Assembly (NCBI RefSeq): GCF_016908295.1
Contig: NZ_JAFBDO010000003.1
Coordinates: 186,001 to 250,000 of the forward strand
Source of the DNA: Thalassobacillus pellis
GTDB lineage: Bacteria; Bacillota; Bacilli; Bacillales; Halobacillaceae
DNA: 64,000 nucleotides
Direction: 5' to 3'
Part shown: piece after piece, positions 19,851 to 28,729 of the stretch
How positions within the stretch are numbered: the first letter of the stretch is position 1
Layout of the letters: each line of letters begins with the position of its first letter
Position numbers and translations under genes: made by a program
Notes under the pieces: model-generated
The model's input: only the letters and a program-made list of their open reading frames with translations
Databases searched by the model: none
Told to the model about the DNA's origin: nothing

Positions 19851-22075
19851 TGCCATTATGGAAAAAGCTTTTCAGGACGATTGCTGAGAAGAAAGCACAA
19901 TATTTCTCCGCATGGCTGCTCGTTGTCATAAGTTCGGCGTTGTTTTACGCATTTACAGCTGCAGGGGCTAATCTGGTCGATAATCTGGAAACCTTTTATC
20001 AGGAAAACAACGTGGAAGATGCCCGATTTTTTGTCCAGCATCCATTAAAAAGTCCTCAGCAGTTGGAAGATAGGTTCCATGTACAGCTGGAAAAACAAAT
20101 GTCTCTGGATGTTTCGATGGATGAAAATACTGACCTGCGCCTGATCAGCAATTCTGAAAAGATTAATCAGTATTCGGTTATTGAAGGGGAGAAGCTGCAA
20201 ACAAAGGATGAAATTCTGTTGGATCAAGGTTTTGCAAAGGCCCATGCACTTGCTGTCGGGGAAGAAATGGAGTTAAAAGGAAAAACGTTCACTGTTGCAG
20301 GCACAATGGCGACTCCTGCATATATCTATCCATTGAAGTCCACTTCCGGGTTCCTTAAAAATCCGGATGCTTTTGGCGTAGCGATTGTCCAGGAGGATAT
20401 ATTGAAGAAATGGGAGAATGCCCATGACTATTACACGGTTCGTTTTCAGGAAGATAACAGGGGAGCATTCAAGGAAGCTGTTACCGAACAAAACCAAATC
20501 CTGAACTGGGTGGATAAAGAGGACAATAACCGGATTACTTTCATAAAAGGTGATATCACAGGCATCAAAAAAATGGGGGAAACCCTTCCTATTGGTATTC
20601 TCCTTATTACGCTTGTCATCATCAGTATTTTGCTCTGGAGATTGATGAAAAAGGAGTACGTGCAGATCGGTACTTTGTATGCACTCGGTTATAAAAAAGC
20701 TGAAATCATCAGGCACTATCTCAGTTATGCCGCTATTCTCGCGGTTACAGGAAGTCTCGCAGGAACAGTAATCGGATGGCTCCTAATGCATCCTTTGATG
20801 GCATCGTTTGCTCACTTTTATAATCTTCCAGTACTAGACACAAATCCATATTTCCCTTACCTGATCGTCAGTTTCCTGCTGCCAATGGTTTTCTTTCTTC
20901 CGCTGACCTATCTGCTAGTCCGCCGCGTGCTGAAGATTCCACCGGTTACCTTGATGAAAGGCGGAACGTTAAAAACAAAGGTAAATCGCATAGAACGTTT
21001 ATTCAAGTTAAGGAAGCTGGACTTCAAGAAAAAATTTATTACGAGGGATATATTACGGAACCTTCCAAGGAGCGGATTTTTAGCGATTGGCGTCCTGTTC
21101 GCATCTCTTCTATTATTAATGGGATTCATCACCAAGGATTCGATGACTTACCTTGTAGATGAAAATTTTGAGAATGTCTACCATTATCAATACGAATATA
21201 CTTTCAACCAGCTGCAAACGGGAGAACCTGAACATGGGCAGGCTGCAGCAAGTGCTCCTTTTGTAGTGCAAGATGATGAAGACCAGTCGCTAACCATAAC
21301 AGGATTAAAACCGGGTAATACTGCTATTCAACTGGAAAGCATGACAGGAGAAGAGCTTGATTTTGATTCAGTAATCATGAATAAGTCGCTTGCTGAGAAG
21401 CTGGAGATATCCCCGGGTGATTCGCTTGAAGTCACAAATCAACTGTCAGGGGAAACCTTCTCCGTTACGGTTGATCATATTGCCAACTCCTACCTTGGAG
21501 ATATGATCTACATGCCGCTTAAAAAATTCAATCAGCTGAATGGCTATCCTGAAAATAGTTATACGACTGTCTATTCCGATCAAAAACTTGATATTCCACA
21601 GGAAAAGCTGGCTGCTAAATCAGAAATATCCGATATGGTATCCGGTTTCGAAAAGATGATTGAGCCTCTTAATTACTTCATTGTTGCAATTGCATTGGCT
21701 GCAGCTGTTATCGCGATCATCATTATGTATATACTTATTTCGTTGATGATTGAGGAAAACAGCTATAAAATTTCGCTGATGAAAGTGCTTGGCTACCATA
21801 ACAGAGAGATCCATAAGCTGGTGATCGGCTATAATCGCTGGTTTGTCATTCTCGGCTTTTTGTTGGGTATTCCAGTGACTTTTGTTTCTACATCCGCATT
21901 GTTAAATTCAGTTACGGCTGAAATGAATATCACGATTCCGGTAAAGATCGACTGGATAAACATCCTGATCAGTTTCTTTGTCATACTGGGTGCCTACTAT
22001 GTCACCGTCCTGTTGAATAAACGCCAGCTTAAAAAGATATCCATGCAGGAAGCAATCAACCGAAGTACGGAATAA
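19850..22075 (+). CDS. FtsX-like ABC permease
   Basis: A 741-residue permease with two FtsX/MacB_PCD units. Each has an N-terminal helix, a large extracellular domain and a three-helix bundle: a helix near residue 15-40, an extracellular domain to about 230, helices near 235-355, a second unit starting at about 400, a second extracellular domain to about 590, and three final helices. Such permeases work with the upstream ATPase to extract or export lipids, lipoproteins or peptides. Because the TetR gene leads the operon, efflux or cell-envelope defence is a reasonable guess. The gene ends at a bidirectional terminator. Confidence 0.93.
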   Translation: MPLWKKLFRTIAEKKAQYFSAWLLVVISSALFYAFTAAGANLVDNLETFYQENNVEDARFFVQHPLKSPQQLEDRFHVQLEKQMSLDVSMDENTDLRLISNSEKINQYSVIEGEKLQTKDEILLDQGFAKAHALAVGEEMELKGKTFTVAGTMATPAYIYPLKSTSGFLKNPDAFGVAIVQEDILKKWENAHDYYTVRFQEDNRGAFKEAVTEQNQILNWVDKEDNNRITFIKGDITGIKKMGETLPIGILLITLVIISILLWRLMKKEYVQIGTLYALGYKKAEIIRHYLSYAAILAVTGSLAGTVIGWLLMHPLMASFAHFYNLPVLDTNPYFPYLIVSFLLPMVFFLPLTYLLVRRVLKIPPVTLMKGGTLKTKVNRIERLFKLRKLDFKKKFITRDILRNLPRSGFLAIGVLFASLLLLMGFITKDSMTYLVDENFENVYHYQYEYTFNQLQTGEPEHGQAAASAPFVVQDDEDQSLTITGLKPGNTAIQLESMTGEELDFDSVIMNKSLAEKLEISPGDSLEVTNQLSGETFSVTVDHIANSYLGDMIYMPLKKFNQLNGYPENSYTTVYSDQKLDIPQEKLAAKSEISDMVSGFEKMIEPLNYFIVAIALAAAVIAIIIMYILISLMIEENSYKISLMKVLGYHNREIHKLVIGYNRWFVILGFLLGIPVTFVSTSALLNSVTAEMNITIPVKIDWINILISFFVILGAYYVTVLLNKRQLKKISMQEAINRSTE

Positions 22076-22080
22076 CAAAA

Positions 22081-22114
22081 GAGGCAGAAACCTGATTTGG
22101 TTTCTGCTTCTATT
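22081..22114. terminator. bidirectional terminator
   Basis: GAGGCAGAAACC pairs with GGTTTCTGCTTC and a T-rich run follows. It lies between the convergent FtsX-like and BceB-like genes. Confidence 0.8.
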
Positions 22115-24040
22115 TTATCTATTCACGATTTTATTGTAGGTATGAGCTGTCATTAAATAATAGATGGCATAGATCAAGATGAAAGCTGTAATTGCAGTAA
22201 TGATTGGAATCAGGATACTGGATCCGATTAAATTAGAAATGAAATTAGTGATGAAGATTAATATGACTATGCTATGAACTATGCCAATAACTAACGGCAG
22301 GCTGAATACGAAAAGAATTTGTTTTTTAATGGAGTTTCTTATTTTGCTTTTGCTGACTCCGATATTACGAAGGATCTCGTAATTATATCGGACTTCATTG
22401 GCTTCGGTCAATTGTTTGAAGTAAAGGATACTTCCTGTCGCTGCCAGGAAAACCAGCCCTAAAAATCCAAAGATAAACAGGTTAAGTGCGTTACCTTCTT
22501 TTCCCTGTTTATATTGAGTATAGAAGGTAGAAGACACTTGGAAGTCTTCTGACAATAATTTATTTAATGTTTTTGCTGTTTCCTTTGTAGCTGTTTCATT
22601 TTCTACTTCATAAACCTTATAGGTCTTAGCTGGCATGTACTCAGTAATTTCAGCAAACAATTGATCGCTTATTACTATATAAAAATCCGGGTAATCAAAC
22701 GGTAAGACACTTCCCTTAAACATGTCTACGAACTTTAACCTCATCGTGTCTTGTGGAAGATTCAGTTTGATGTTTTCGCCTATAAAATCGGAAGGGGCGT
22801 ATTCTGTAAGTCTAGGTTGTATCACAACTGCTTCATTGCCTGATAAGGTGGCATTAAATTCTCTGTCCAAAGCTTTAGCAGCCTGGTTGTATGTGCTCTC
22901 AGGGATTAATTTAACCGGGTTCAGTTCATAATCAAGGTCAAAAGAGAGTTCGCCTTTCACGGGTACAACAGGGATATCAAGTGCAGATTCTATTGCATGT
23001 ACTTTATCCTTTTGAATGATGTTGCGAACTTTTTCATCCTGCTGTTCGTTTTTTGACAGATGGTTGTAACTGAATGGAACAAGGCCTCTTGCACTCTCCT
23101 TGTTTCCGTAATAGCCTGTATAAGTTGCGGTGAAAAAGCCGATCGTTGCAGCACTTAATAAGGCTATAACAGTGAATGTCCGTGCATTACCCCTGATCCT
23201 GTATATTAACTGGGAAATGTTAATAAGGTTCGTTCCTTTATAAAAGAGTCTTTTATTTGTCTGTAATAATTTTAAAAGATAAAAGGTGACTGAACGAAAG
23301 AATAAATGAGTTCCAGTTACCAGTAACAGTAGGGAGACCCCATAGTTCTTTAATAAATATTCTAAATCAAGTACATCTGGAAATGGCCTGACAATCAACC
23401 AGTAACTAATCACAAGCAATACAACACCAGCTAAAGAAGAAAGAAATGAAGCCTTTGGCATTTGTTCCTCTTGTTTCTCTGCCTGAAAAAGCTCAATTAA
23501 TTTAAAGCGATATATTAAACGATACCCTTGAATTGATGTAATCATAATAATTACTATAAAAACAGCTGACGTTTGTGCAATGGCAAGGAAAGATATTCCA
23601 AAATCAACTTCGGCAGCAGAACCCATCAGTCTGATCAATATCAGCGAAAATAACTTCGACAACAGTGAGCCAACAATAATTCCGACAACTAATGCAATCA
23701 GACCCATAACCAGATTTTCATAAAACAATAATTTTCCAATTGTTTTCTTCTTAAGGCCGAGTAAAGAATATAATCCTAATTCCTTTTTTCTCCTCCTGGT
23801 AAAAAAAGAATTAGAATAAAAGATGAAGGTGGAGACAAATATAAGCAGCATAAAAGATGAAATCATAAACATAAAACTCATCGTATCTGATAATTCAATA
23901 CTATCCTGTATTTCTTCACTATATTGAAGGGAGACAAAAGTGAAATAGATTACCATACTGAAGACCATAGATATAAAATAAACAAAATAATGCCTGAAGT
24001 TACCCTGGATATTCTTTTTCGCTAAACTAAATAATGTCAT
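22115..24040 (-). CDS. bacitracin-type ABC permease (BceB-like)
   Basis: A 641-residue permease of the BceB family. It has N-terminal helices (YFVYFISMVFSMVIYFTF), the conserved RRKKELGLYSLLGLKK cytoplasmic segment, ten predicted helices and a large extracellular domain of about 200 residues between helices 7 and 8. These permeases sense and remove cell-wall peptide antibiotics and pass the signal to a partner kinase. It overlaps the ATPase gene by 14 bases. The response regulator/kinase pair is divergent next door, a complete Bce-type module. The specific drug cannot be predicted. Confidence 0.93.
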   Translation of the reverse strand: MTLFSLAKKNIQGNFRHYFVYFISMVFSMVIYFTFVSLQYSEEIQDSIELSDTMSFMFMISSFMLLIFVSTFIFYSNSFFTRRRKKELGLYSLLGLKKKTIGKLLFYENLVMGLIALVVGIIVGSLLSKLFSLILIRLMGSAAEVDFGISFLAIAQTSAVFIVIIMITSIQGYRLIYRFKLIELFQAEKQEEQMPKASFLSSLAGVVLLVISYWLIVRPFPDVLDLEYLLKNYGVSLLLLVTGTHLFFRSVTFYLLKLLQTNKRLFYKGTNLINISQLIYRIRGNARTFTVIALLSAATIGFFTATYTGYYGNKESARGLVPFSYNHLSKNEQQDEKVRNIIQKDKVHAIESALDIPVVPVKGELSFDLDYELNPVKLIPESTYNQAAKALDREFNATLSGNEAVVIQPRLTEYAPSDFIGENIKLNLPQDTMRLKFVDMFKGSVLPFDYPDFYIVISDQLFAEITEYMPAKTYKVYEVENETATKETAKTLNKLLSEDFQVSSTFYTQYKQGKEGNALNLFIFGFLGLVFLAATGSILYFKQLTEANEVRYNYEILRNIGVSKSKIRNSIKKQILFVFSLPLVIGIVHSIVILIFITNFISNLIGSSILIPIITAITAFILIYAIYYLMTAHTYNKIVNR

Positions 24041-24794
24041 TTGCCTCGCCTCCGAGTGCTGCTAATATATCTAATATTTTGTTGAAGAATTTTTTTCTGG
24101 ATTTGTTTCCTTTTATCAGCTCCGTGAAAAGTTTTCCGTCTTTTATAAAGAGAATACGCTGGCTGTAACTTGCTGCATAGGCATCATGAGTGACCATCAG
24201 GATGGTGGCATTGTCGTTTGAACTTAAATCCTTCAAGGTCTCTAATAGATCAGTTGCTGACTTGGAATCCAACGCCCCGGTCGGCTCATCGGCAAGTACC
24301 AGGGTTGGATTCGTGATAATCGCCCGGGAAGCAGCAGTTCTTTGCTTCTGTCCTCCTGATATTTGATAGGGATATTTATCCAATATTGGCTCAATTCCAA
24401 ACCTCCTGGCTACTGCGTTTAATCTCTGTGCTATATCAGTAACACTTGTTTTTGCGAGAGCTAACGGGAGTATGATGTTTTCCTTTACGGTCAGCGTATC
24501 TAACAAGTTATAATCCTGAAAGATGAACCCCAGCTTGTCGTGGCGGAAGGCTGCCAAAGTATCTTCACTCATATCAGTTATATTGCTGCTGTCAATTGTA
24601 ATATCTCCCGATGTCGGCTCATCGATAGTCGCGAGTATATTCAGCAATGTAGACTTCCCTGCTCCTGAAGGTCCCATAATGCCTACGAATTCGCCTTCCT
24701 GGACAGACAGATCAATGTCTTCTAACGCAGTGAATACATTTCCTCTGGTGCCATATATCTTCTTAACTCTTTTTGCTTCCAATATTGTTTTCAT
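24027..24794 (-). CDS. bacitracin-type ABC ATPase (BceA-like)
   Basis: A 255-residue ATPase with Walker A GPSGAGKST, Q-loop FIFQDYNLLDTLTVKENI, signature ISGGQKQRTAASRAI, Walker [13 protein letters not shown] and switch His in MVTHD. I place the start at ATG 24794, because AGGAGG lies just upstream; a longer frame to 24854 would add 20 residues and cover that ribosome binding site. It is translated first, then the permease. Confidence 0.94.
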   Translation of the reverse strand: MKTILEAKRVKKIYGTRGNVFTALEDIDLSVQEGEFVGIMGPSGAGKSTLLNILATIDEPTSGDITIDSSNITDMSEDTLAAFRHDKLGFIFQDYNLLDTLTVKENIILPLALAKTSVTDIAQRLNAVARRFGIEPILDKYPYQISGGQKQRTAASRAIITNPTLVLADEPTGALDSKSATDLLETLKDLSSNDNATILMVTHDAYAASYSQRILFIKDGKLFTELIKGNKSRKKFFNKILDILAALGGEANDII

Positions 24795-24827
24795 GAATAA
24801 AATCCTCCTGCATTTGTTTATGTCTTC

Positions 24828-24890
24828 ATTGTATCGGATAAAAGTATTTTTCAACCTTACAGTTTCCCGGTGTACCTTACAATTTTGTCA
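24828..24890. promoter_or_regulatory. Bce-type operator and promoter between the divergent units
   Basis: TTACA-ATTT-TGTCA (24877-24890) matches the TNACA-N4-TGTAA half-site pair used by BceR-like regulators. On the minus strand it is followed by TTGAAA and TACAAT with a 15-base spacer (24854-24828), which would drive bceAB. The short spacer fits an activated promoter. Confidence 0.55.
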
Positions 24891-24958
24891 CTATGATGAA
24901 AATCGTTGTTATTTTAGTTAATCTTAGGGATAAAGATGAAAACAGAGGAAGGTGCTCT

Positions 24959-25630
24959 ATGAAAGTGATGATTGTAGAAGACGAGCCGACAATCAGGAAG
25001 TTGTTAGGAGATTCGATTAAAAAATATAATTTCGATGTCCATTCACTTGAAGATTTTAATGATGTATTAGGTTCCTACCTGAAAGAAAAGCCTCATATTA
25101 TTTTGCTGGATATTAACCTGCCTATTTTTGATGGATTCTACTGGTGTGATAAAATCCGGGAAATATCCCAAGTGCCGATTATTTTCGTATCATCGAGAGG
25201 CACGCCTATGGATATGGTAATGGCGATGAATATGGGCGGAGATGATTATATCCAAAAACCGTTTGATATGGAAGTTGTGATCGCTAAAATAAGCGCTTTA
25301 TTGCGGAGAACCTACTCCTATGTTGATAAACAGCCGAATGTCCTAGAACATAAGGGGATTATTTTAAATGTAGACAGTTGGAATATCAGCTGTAAGGATG
25401 AAAATGTAGAGCTTACAAAAACAGAGTTCATCATCCTTCAACTTCTCATGCAAAACAAGGGAAGCATTGTAAGCCGTAATAAAATGATGCGCAGGTTATG
25501 GAAGGATGAAAATTTCGTCGATGACAATACGCTGACAGTCAATATCAATCGGTTAAGGAAAAAAATTGCCCAGCTTAGTAAAGAAGAATTTATTACTACA
25601 AAAAAGGGAGAAGGTTATATAATTCTATGA
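24959..25630 (+). CDS. OmpR-family response regulator (BceR-like)
   Basis: A 223-residue regulator. The receiver domain begins MKVMIVEDEPTIRKL and has the phospho-acceptor Asp in ILLDINLPIFDGF and the Lys in YIQKPFD. A C-terminal winged helix follows (ELTKTEFIILQLLMQNKGSIV...TVNINRLRKKI). I choose ATG 24959, after GAGGAAGGTG. An upstream in-frame ATG at 24893 would add 22 residues not found in the family. The stop overlaps the kinase start (ATGA). Confidence 0.94.
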   Translation: MKVMIVEDEPTIRKLLGDSIKKYNFDVHSLEDFNDVLGSYLKEKPHIILLDINLPIFDGFYWCDKIREISQVPIIFVSSRGTPMDMVMAMNMGGDDYIQKPFDMEVVIAKISALLRRTYSYVDKQPNVLEHKGIILNVDSWNISCKDENVELTKTEFIILQLLMQNKGSIVSRNKMMRRLWKDENFVDDNTLTVNINRLRKKIAQLSKEEFITTKKGEGYIIL

Positions 25631-26655
25631 ATGCAGTGACATTCCTCAAGGATAGGATTCCTTTCCTTACTTTCTATATCACAATCATGTCATTCGTTTC
25701 TCTGATCATGTTTCTTAGCGTCGAGCACCATAATGCAGCTAATAATATTCTTTATACCAACATTACCTGTCTCTTTATTACTTTAATTTATCTGGCAGCA
25801 GGCTATTATAGGAAATGGGATTTTTATAGGGGGATAAATCAAGCAGCTAGGAATGATGAACACCATGAAATCACCCCGTTGCTTCCAGAACCCAAAAACG
25901 GGGAACAGAACTTATACATGGAGCTTCTGAAAAAATTAGACAGGGAGAAGATTAAACAGCTTGAAAATTTACAATCTGAAAAAAAGGATCAGCAGGAGTT
26001 CATTTTGTCATGGATTCATGAAATAAAACTGCCTATTGCTGCCAGCCATATGCTGATTGAAAACCATGATGATACATCTGTGGAAATCCTTGCAGATAAA
26101 TTAGAAAATGAACTTAGCAAAATCGAGGAATATGTAGATCAAGCCTTGTATTACTCAAAGATTGATTCCTTTTCCAAAGACTATTTCATTACCGAAGTAA
26201 ACATAAATAAAATTGTTAAAAACAGCGTGAAGAAGTATTCCAAACACTTCATTAATAAGAGAATCAGCCTTGGGGTGTGGGACGAAAAACAAACTGTGCA
26301 AAGTGACAGCAAGTGGCTTGGTTTTATCATTGACCAAGTTATGGCTAATGCGCTGAAATACACAGAAGAAGGTGGCAAGATTAATATTTTGTTTGAGGAA
26401 AATGATGTAGAAAAACGTTTAATATTGGAAGATGATGGGGTGGGGATTTCTCCTGAGGACATACCAAGGGTCTTTGAAAAAGGGTTTACCGGAGCGGTTG
26501 GAAGGACACATAACAAAGCCACGGGAATGGGTTTATACCTTTCCAGACAGTTAGCAGGAAAACTTGGCCATGAAATGTCGATTTCTTCTAAAGAAGGAAA
26601 GTATACGAAGGTGAACATTCATTTTCCTAAAATCAGAAACTACTACCGGTTATAG
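25627..26655 (+). CDS. intramembrane-sensing histidine kinase (BceS-like)
   Basis: A 342-residue kinase with two N-terminal helices (about residues 12-31 and 38-58) and almost no extracellular loop, the hallmark of intramembrane-sensing kinases that depend on a Bce-type transporter for input. The phosphorylated His is in SWIHEIKLPIAA. The N box VMANALKYTEEGG, DDGVGI, FEKGFTG and TGMGLYLSRQLA form the ATPase domain. It overlaps the regulator gene by four bases and ends at a bidirectional hairpin. Confidence 0.94.
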   Translation: MNAVTFLKDRIPFLTFYITIMSFVSLIMFLSVEHHNAANNILYTNITCLFITLIYLAAGYYRKWDFYRGINQAARNDEHHEITPLLPEPKNGEQNLYMELLKKLDREKIKQLENLQSEKKDQQEFILSWIHEIKLPIAASHMLIENHDDTSVEILADKLENELSKIEEYVDQALYYSKIDSFSKDYFITEVNINKIVKNSVKKYSKHFINKRISLGVWDEKQTVQSDSKWLGFIIDQVMANALKYTEEGGKINILFEENDVEKRLILEDDGVGISPEDIPRVFEKGFTGAVGRTHNKATGMGLYLSRQLAGKLGHEMSISSKEGKYTKVNIHFPKIRNYYRL

Positions 26656-26675
26656 GTACTCTTTTCAAGCAAAGG

Positions 26676-26705
26676 AAAGACCTCTCTTGGATTGGAGAGG
26701 TCTTT
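26676..26705. terminator. bidirectional terminator
   Basis: AAAGACCTCTC pairs with GAGAGGTCTTT between the kinase gene and the convergent BCCT gene. Confidence 0.85.
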
Positions 26706-26710
26706 CTATG

Positions 26711-28285
26711 TTAAGAATTATAGTTTTTAATCTGCTCGGTAATTTTACGCTGCCGTTCGAGTTCTTCCTGCCGGCGGGCTTCCCGGTAATCCTCGCGTAT
26801 CGCTTTTAACAGCGATATGGCAGCGACAAACAATACAATGGAGAAAGGTAATGCCCCGACAAGGGATGCTGTCTGGAGTCCACTCAGTCCGGCACTGATG
26901 ATCAGGATGATTGCGATGGCTGCAATCAGGGTCCCCCAGATCCCTTTTAGAATAACAGATGGATTCGGATCCCCATTAGATGTCATCATGCCAAGCACAA
27001 ACGTTGCCGAGTCTGCTGATGTAATCAGGAAAGTGAACAACAGGCAGATAGACAGGACAGATAAAATTGTCCCTAAAGGCAAATGCTCCAGCATGCTGTA
27101 AAGGGCAGAAGTGGTGTCCTGTGCTACAGCCCCGGCTATATCCGTACCATGGAATAGATCCAGGTTGATGGCCGTTCCACCAAAAATACCGATCCAGATA
27201 ATGCCGATAAACGGAGGTGCTACCATTACACCAAGAACGAATTCCCGTACTGTTCGTCCACGGGAAATACGGGCAACAAACATCCCGACGAATGGAGACC
27301 AGGCAATGGTCCATGCCCAATAATAAACCGGCCAGTCCTGAACCCATGTACCGTTCGTATACTGGTCAAGCCTCAAGCTTGCCTGGAAGAAGTTTTGCAG
27401 ATAGTCACCAATACCCATGGTAATCGTTTCCAAAATAAAGCCAGTAGGACCGATAAATAATACGGTCAACATAAGGATCAATGCCAGTGCAAGGTTGATA
27501 TTACTTAAGTATTTGATTCCACGGTCAAGACCCGAAAATGTGGAAGCCATAAAGAAGATAAACATGATTAGAACAATGATGATTTGTGTAGTTGTCCCGC
27601 CAGGAACGGCAAAGACAGCATCTAGTCCACCATTAATTTGCAGAACACTTAAGCCGAGAGTGGTCGCAACCCCCATCACTGTCGCGATAACTGCAGTTAT
27701 GTCGATGGCGTTTCGCAGCGGCTTTTTGCCCGTACTGCCAATAACAGAGTTCATTGTGTCACTGATTAAGCTTCGTTCCTGCTGGCGGTAGATGAAGTAC
27801 GAGAGTGCCAGTCCAACGAAAGTGAAAGACGCCCACTGGTGGACACCATTATTGAAGAATGCGTTCCACATCGCTGCCCTGGCAGCTTCAGGAGTTTCCG
27901 GTTCTACACCTGCAAATGGGGGCGGAGAACCAAAGTGAGTCATCGGCTCAGCAACTCCCCAGAAAACGATACTGACACCAAAACCACAACTGAACAACAT
28001 GGCAATCCATGTGAACAATGGATATTTCGGTCTGACGTCGTCGCCGCCTAGTCTGATTTTTCCGTACTTACTGAAAGCCATATAAAAATTAAATACTACT
28101 AAAAATAGCACAAACACCATATAGAACCACCCGAATGTTTCGGCAATGAAGCTATATACGATGTCTGCTGAATCAGCAAGCTGTTTTGGAGCGGCTGCTC
28201 CCCAAATGGCAAATATAAGGATAATAGAAAAGGATACCCAAAAAATGCTGTTCATAAAATTAGTTTTTTTCTTGTTTTCATCCAT
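26711..28285 (-). CDS. BCCT family osmolyte transporter (glycine betaine/choline/carnitine type)
   Basis: A 524-residue carrier with about 12 membrane helices. The betaine-binding Trp segment YYWAWTIAWSPFVGMFVARISRGRT and FGVSIVFWGVAEPMTHF are diagnostic of the family. It should import quaternary-ammonium compatible solutes such as glycine betaine. The glycine-rich helix 3 motif reads GFGVS instead of the GMGIG found in sodium-coupled BetP, so the coupling ion is uncertain. The C-terminal tail is charged (EARRQEELERQRK), as in osmosensing members. GGAGAC precedes ATG 28285. Confidence 0.93.
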   Translation of the reverse strand: MDENKKKTNFMNSIFWVSFSIILIFAIWGAAAPKQLADSADIVYSFIAETFGWFYMVFVLFLVVFNFYMAFSKYGKIRLGGDDVRPKYPLFTWIAMLFSCGFGVSIVFWGVAEPMTHFGSPPPFAGVEPETPEAARAAMWNAFFNNGVHQWASFTFVGLALSYFIYRQQERSLISDTMNSVIGSTGKKPLRNAIDITAVIATVMGVATTLGLSVLQINGGLDAVFAVPGGTTTQIIIVLIMFIFFMASTFSGLDRGIKYLSNINLALALILMLTVLFIGPTGFILETITMGIGDYLQNFFQASLRLDQYTNGTWVQDWPVYYWAWTIAWSPFVGMFVARISRGRTVREFVLGVMVAPPFIGIIWIGIFGGTAINLDLFHGTDIAGAVAQDTTSALYSMLEHLPLGTILSVLSICLLFTFLITSADSATFVLGMMTSNGDPNPSVILKGIWGTLIAAIAIILIISAGLSGLQTASLVGALPFSIVLFVAAISLLKAIREDYREARRQEELERQRKITEQIKNYNS

Positions 28286-28396
28286 ATAATGTCTCCTTTT
28301 AAGATAATGTAGTAGGAAAATTATTATGAAAGCTGTATTTCTCCTGTCGTTTTCCAGGCATCAACCCCTATGGACAAAATACTTTCCCTTTACCCT

Positions 28397-28421
28397 ATAC
28401 CCAATAGAAATTAAATTAATG
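28397..28421 (-). promoter_or_regulatory. candidate sigma-B promoter for the BCCT gene
   Basis: On the minus strand CATTAA, 13 bases, then GGGTAT. The -10 is a perfect sigma-B match and the -35 matches four of six bases of GTTTAA. It is about 110 bases upstream of the start. General stress control would suit an osmolyte carrier. Confidence 0.4.
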
Positions 28422-28561
28422 TCACAAAAATAACAATTAATTGGGAAATTTACAACCAGAAATTTCTAAAAATTAAGACAACACATCCTTCGTACTATAA
28501 AAAGTCCCGGAACGCCTGGAGAAGGCTCTGAAAAACGCAAGATTTAGAAAAGGTATGATTA

Positions 28562-28604
28562 AAAACGGTCTGTATGGAATTTTTATGTCCATGCAGACCG
28601 TTTT
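28562..28604. repeat. hairpin repeat (GTCTGTATGGA type), copy 1
   Basis: AAAACGGTCTGTATGGA pairs with TCCATGCAGACCGTTTT, followed by TGTCTAG. A near-identical hairpin with the same following TGTCTAG is at 61245-61291. It is terminator-like but not next to a gene end on the plus strand. Confidence 0.75.
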
Positions 28605-28631
28605 GTCTAGGATTTTCTAAAAATGGATGGT

Positions 28632-28708
28632 GAGCTGAGGCCGTGCCCGCGGCAAGCATCCGCCGGCAAGCGATTCGTATGAATTAACAACAAACTTTCA
28701 GAGTTCCT
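28632..28708. repeat. GCTGAGGCCGTGCCCGCGGC intergenic repeat, copy 1
   Basis: GAGCTGAGGCCGTGCCCGCG, then GGCAAGC, CGATTCG and AACAACAAACTTT match the copy at 61537-61613. It is shorter than the second copy and lies about 20 bases beyond the stop of the dehydratase gene. Apart from this and the hairpin at 28562, the gap 28286-28729 holds only the BCCT promoter region. Confidence 0.75.
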
Positions 28709-28729
28709 TCAGGTTGGCCGTATCCAGCT

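Noticed and set aside
26798-26817. TATCG...CGATA pair inside the BCCT gene
   Set aside because: The spacer is ten bases, not five, and it is a lone pair inside coding sequence, so probably chance.
28562-28604. Terminator of the BCCT or dehydratase gene
   Set aside because: It lies upstream of the BCCT start and over 120 bases past the dehydratase stop; its recurrence at 61245 marks it as a repeat-family hairpin.
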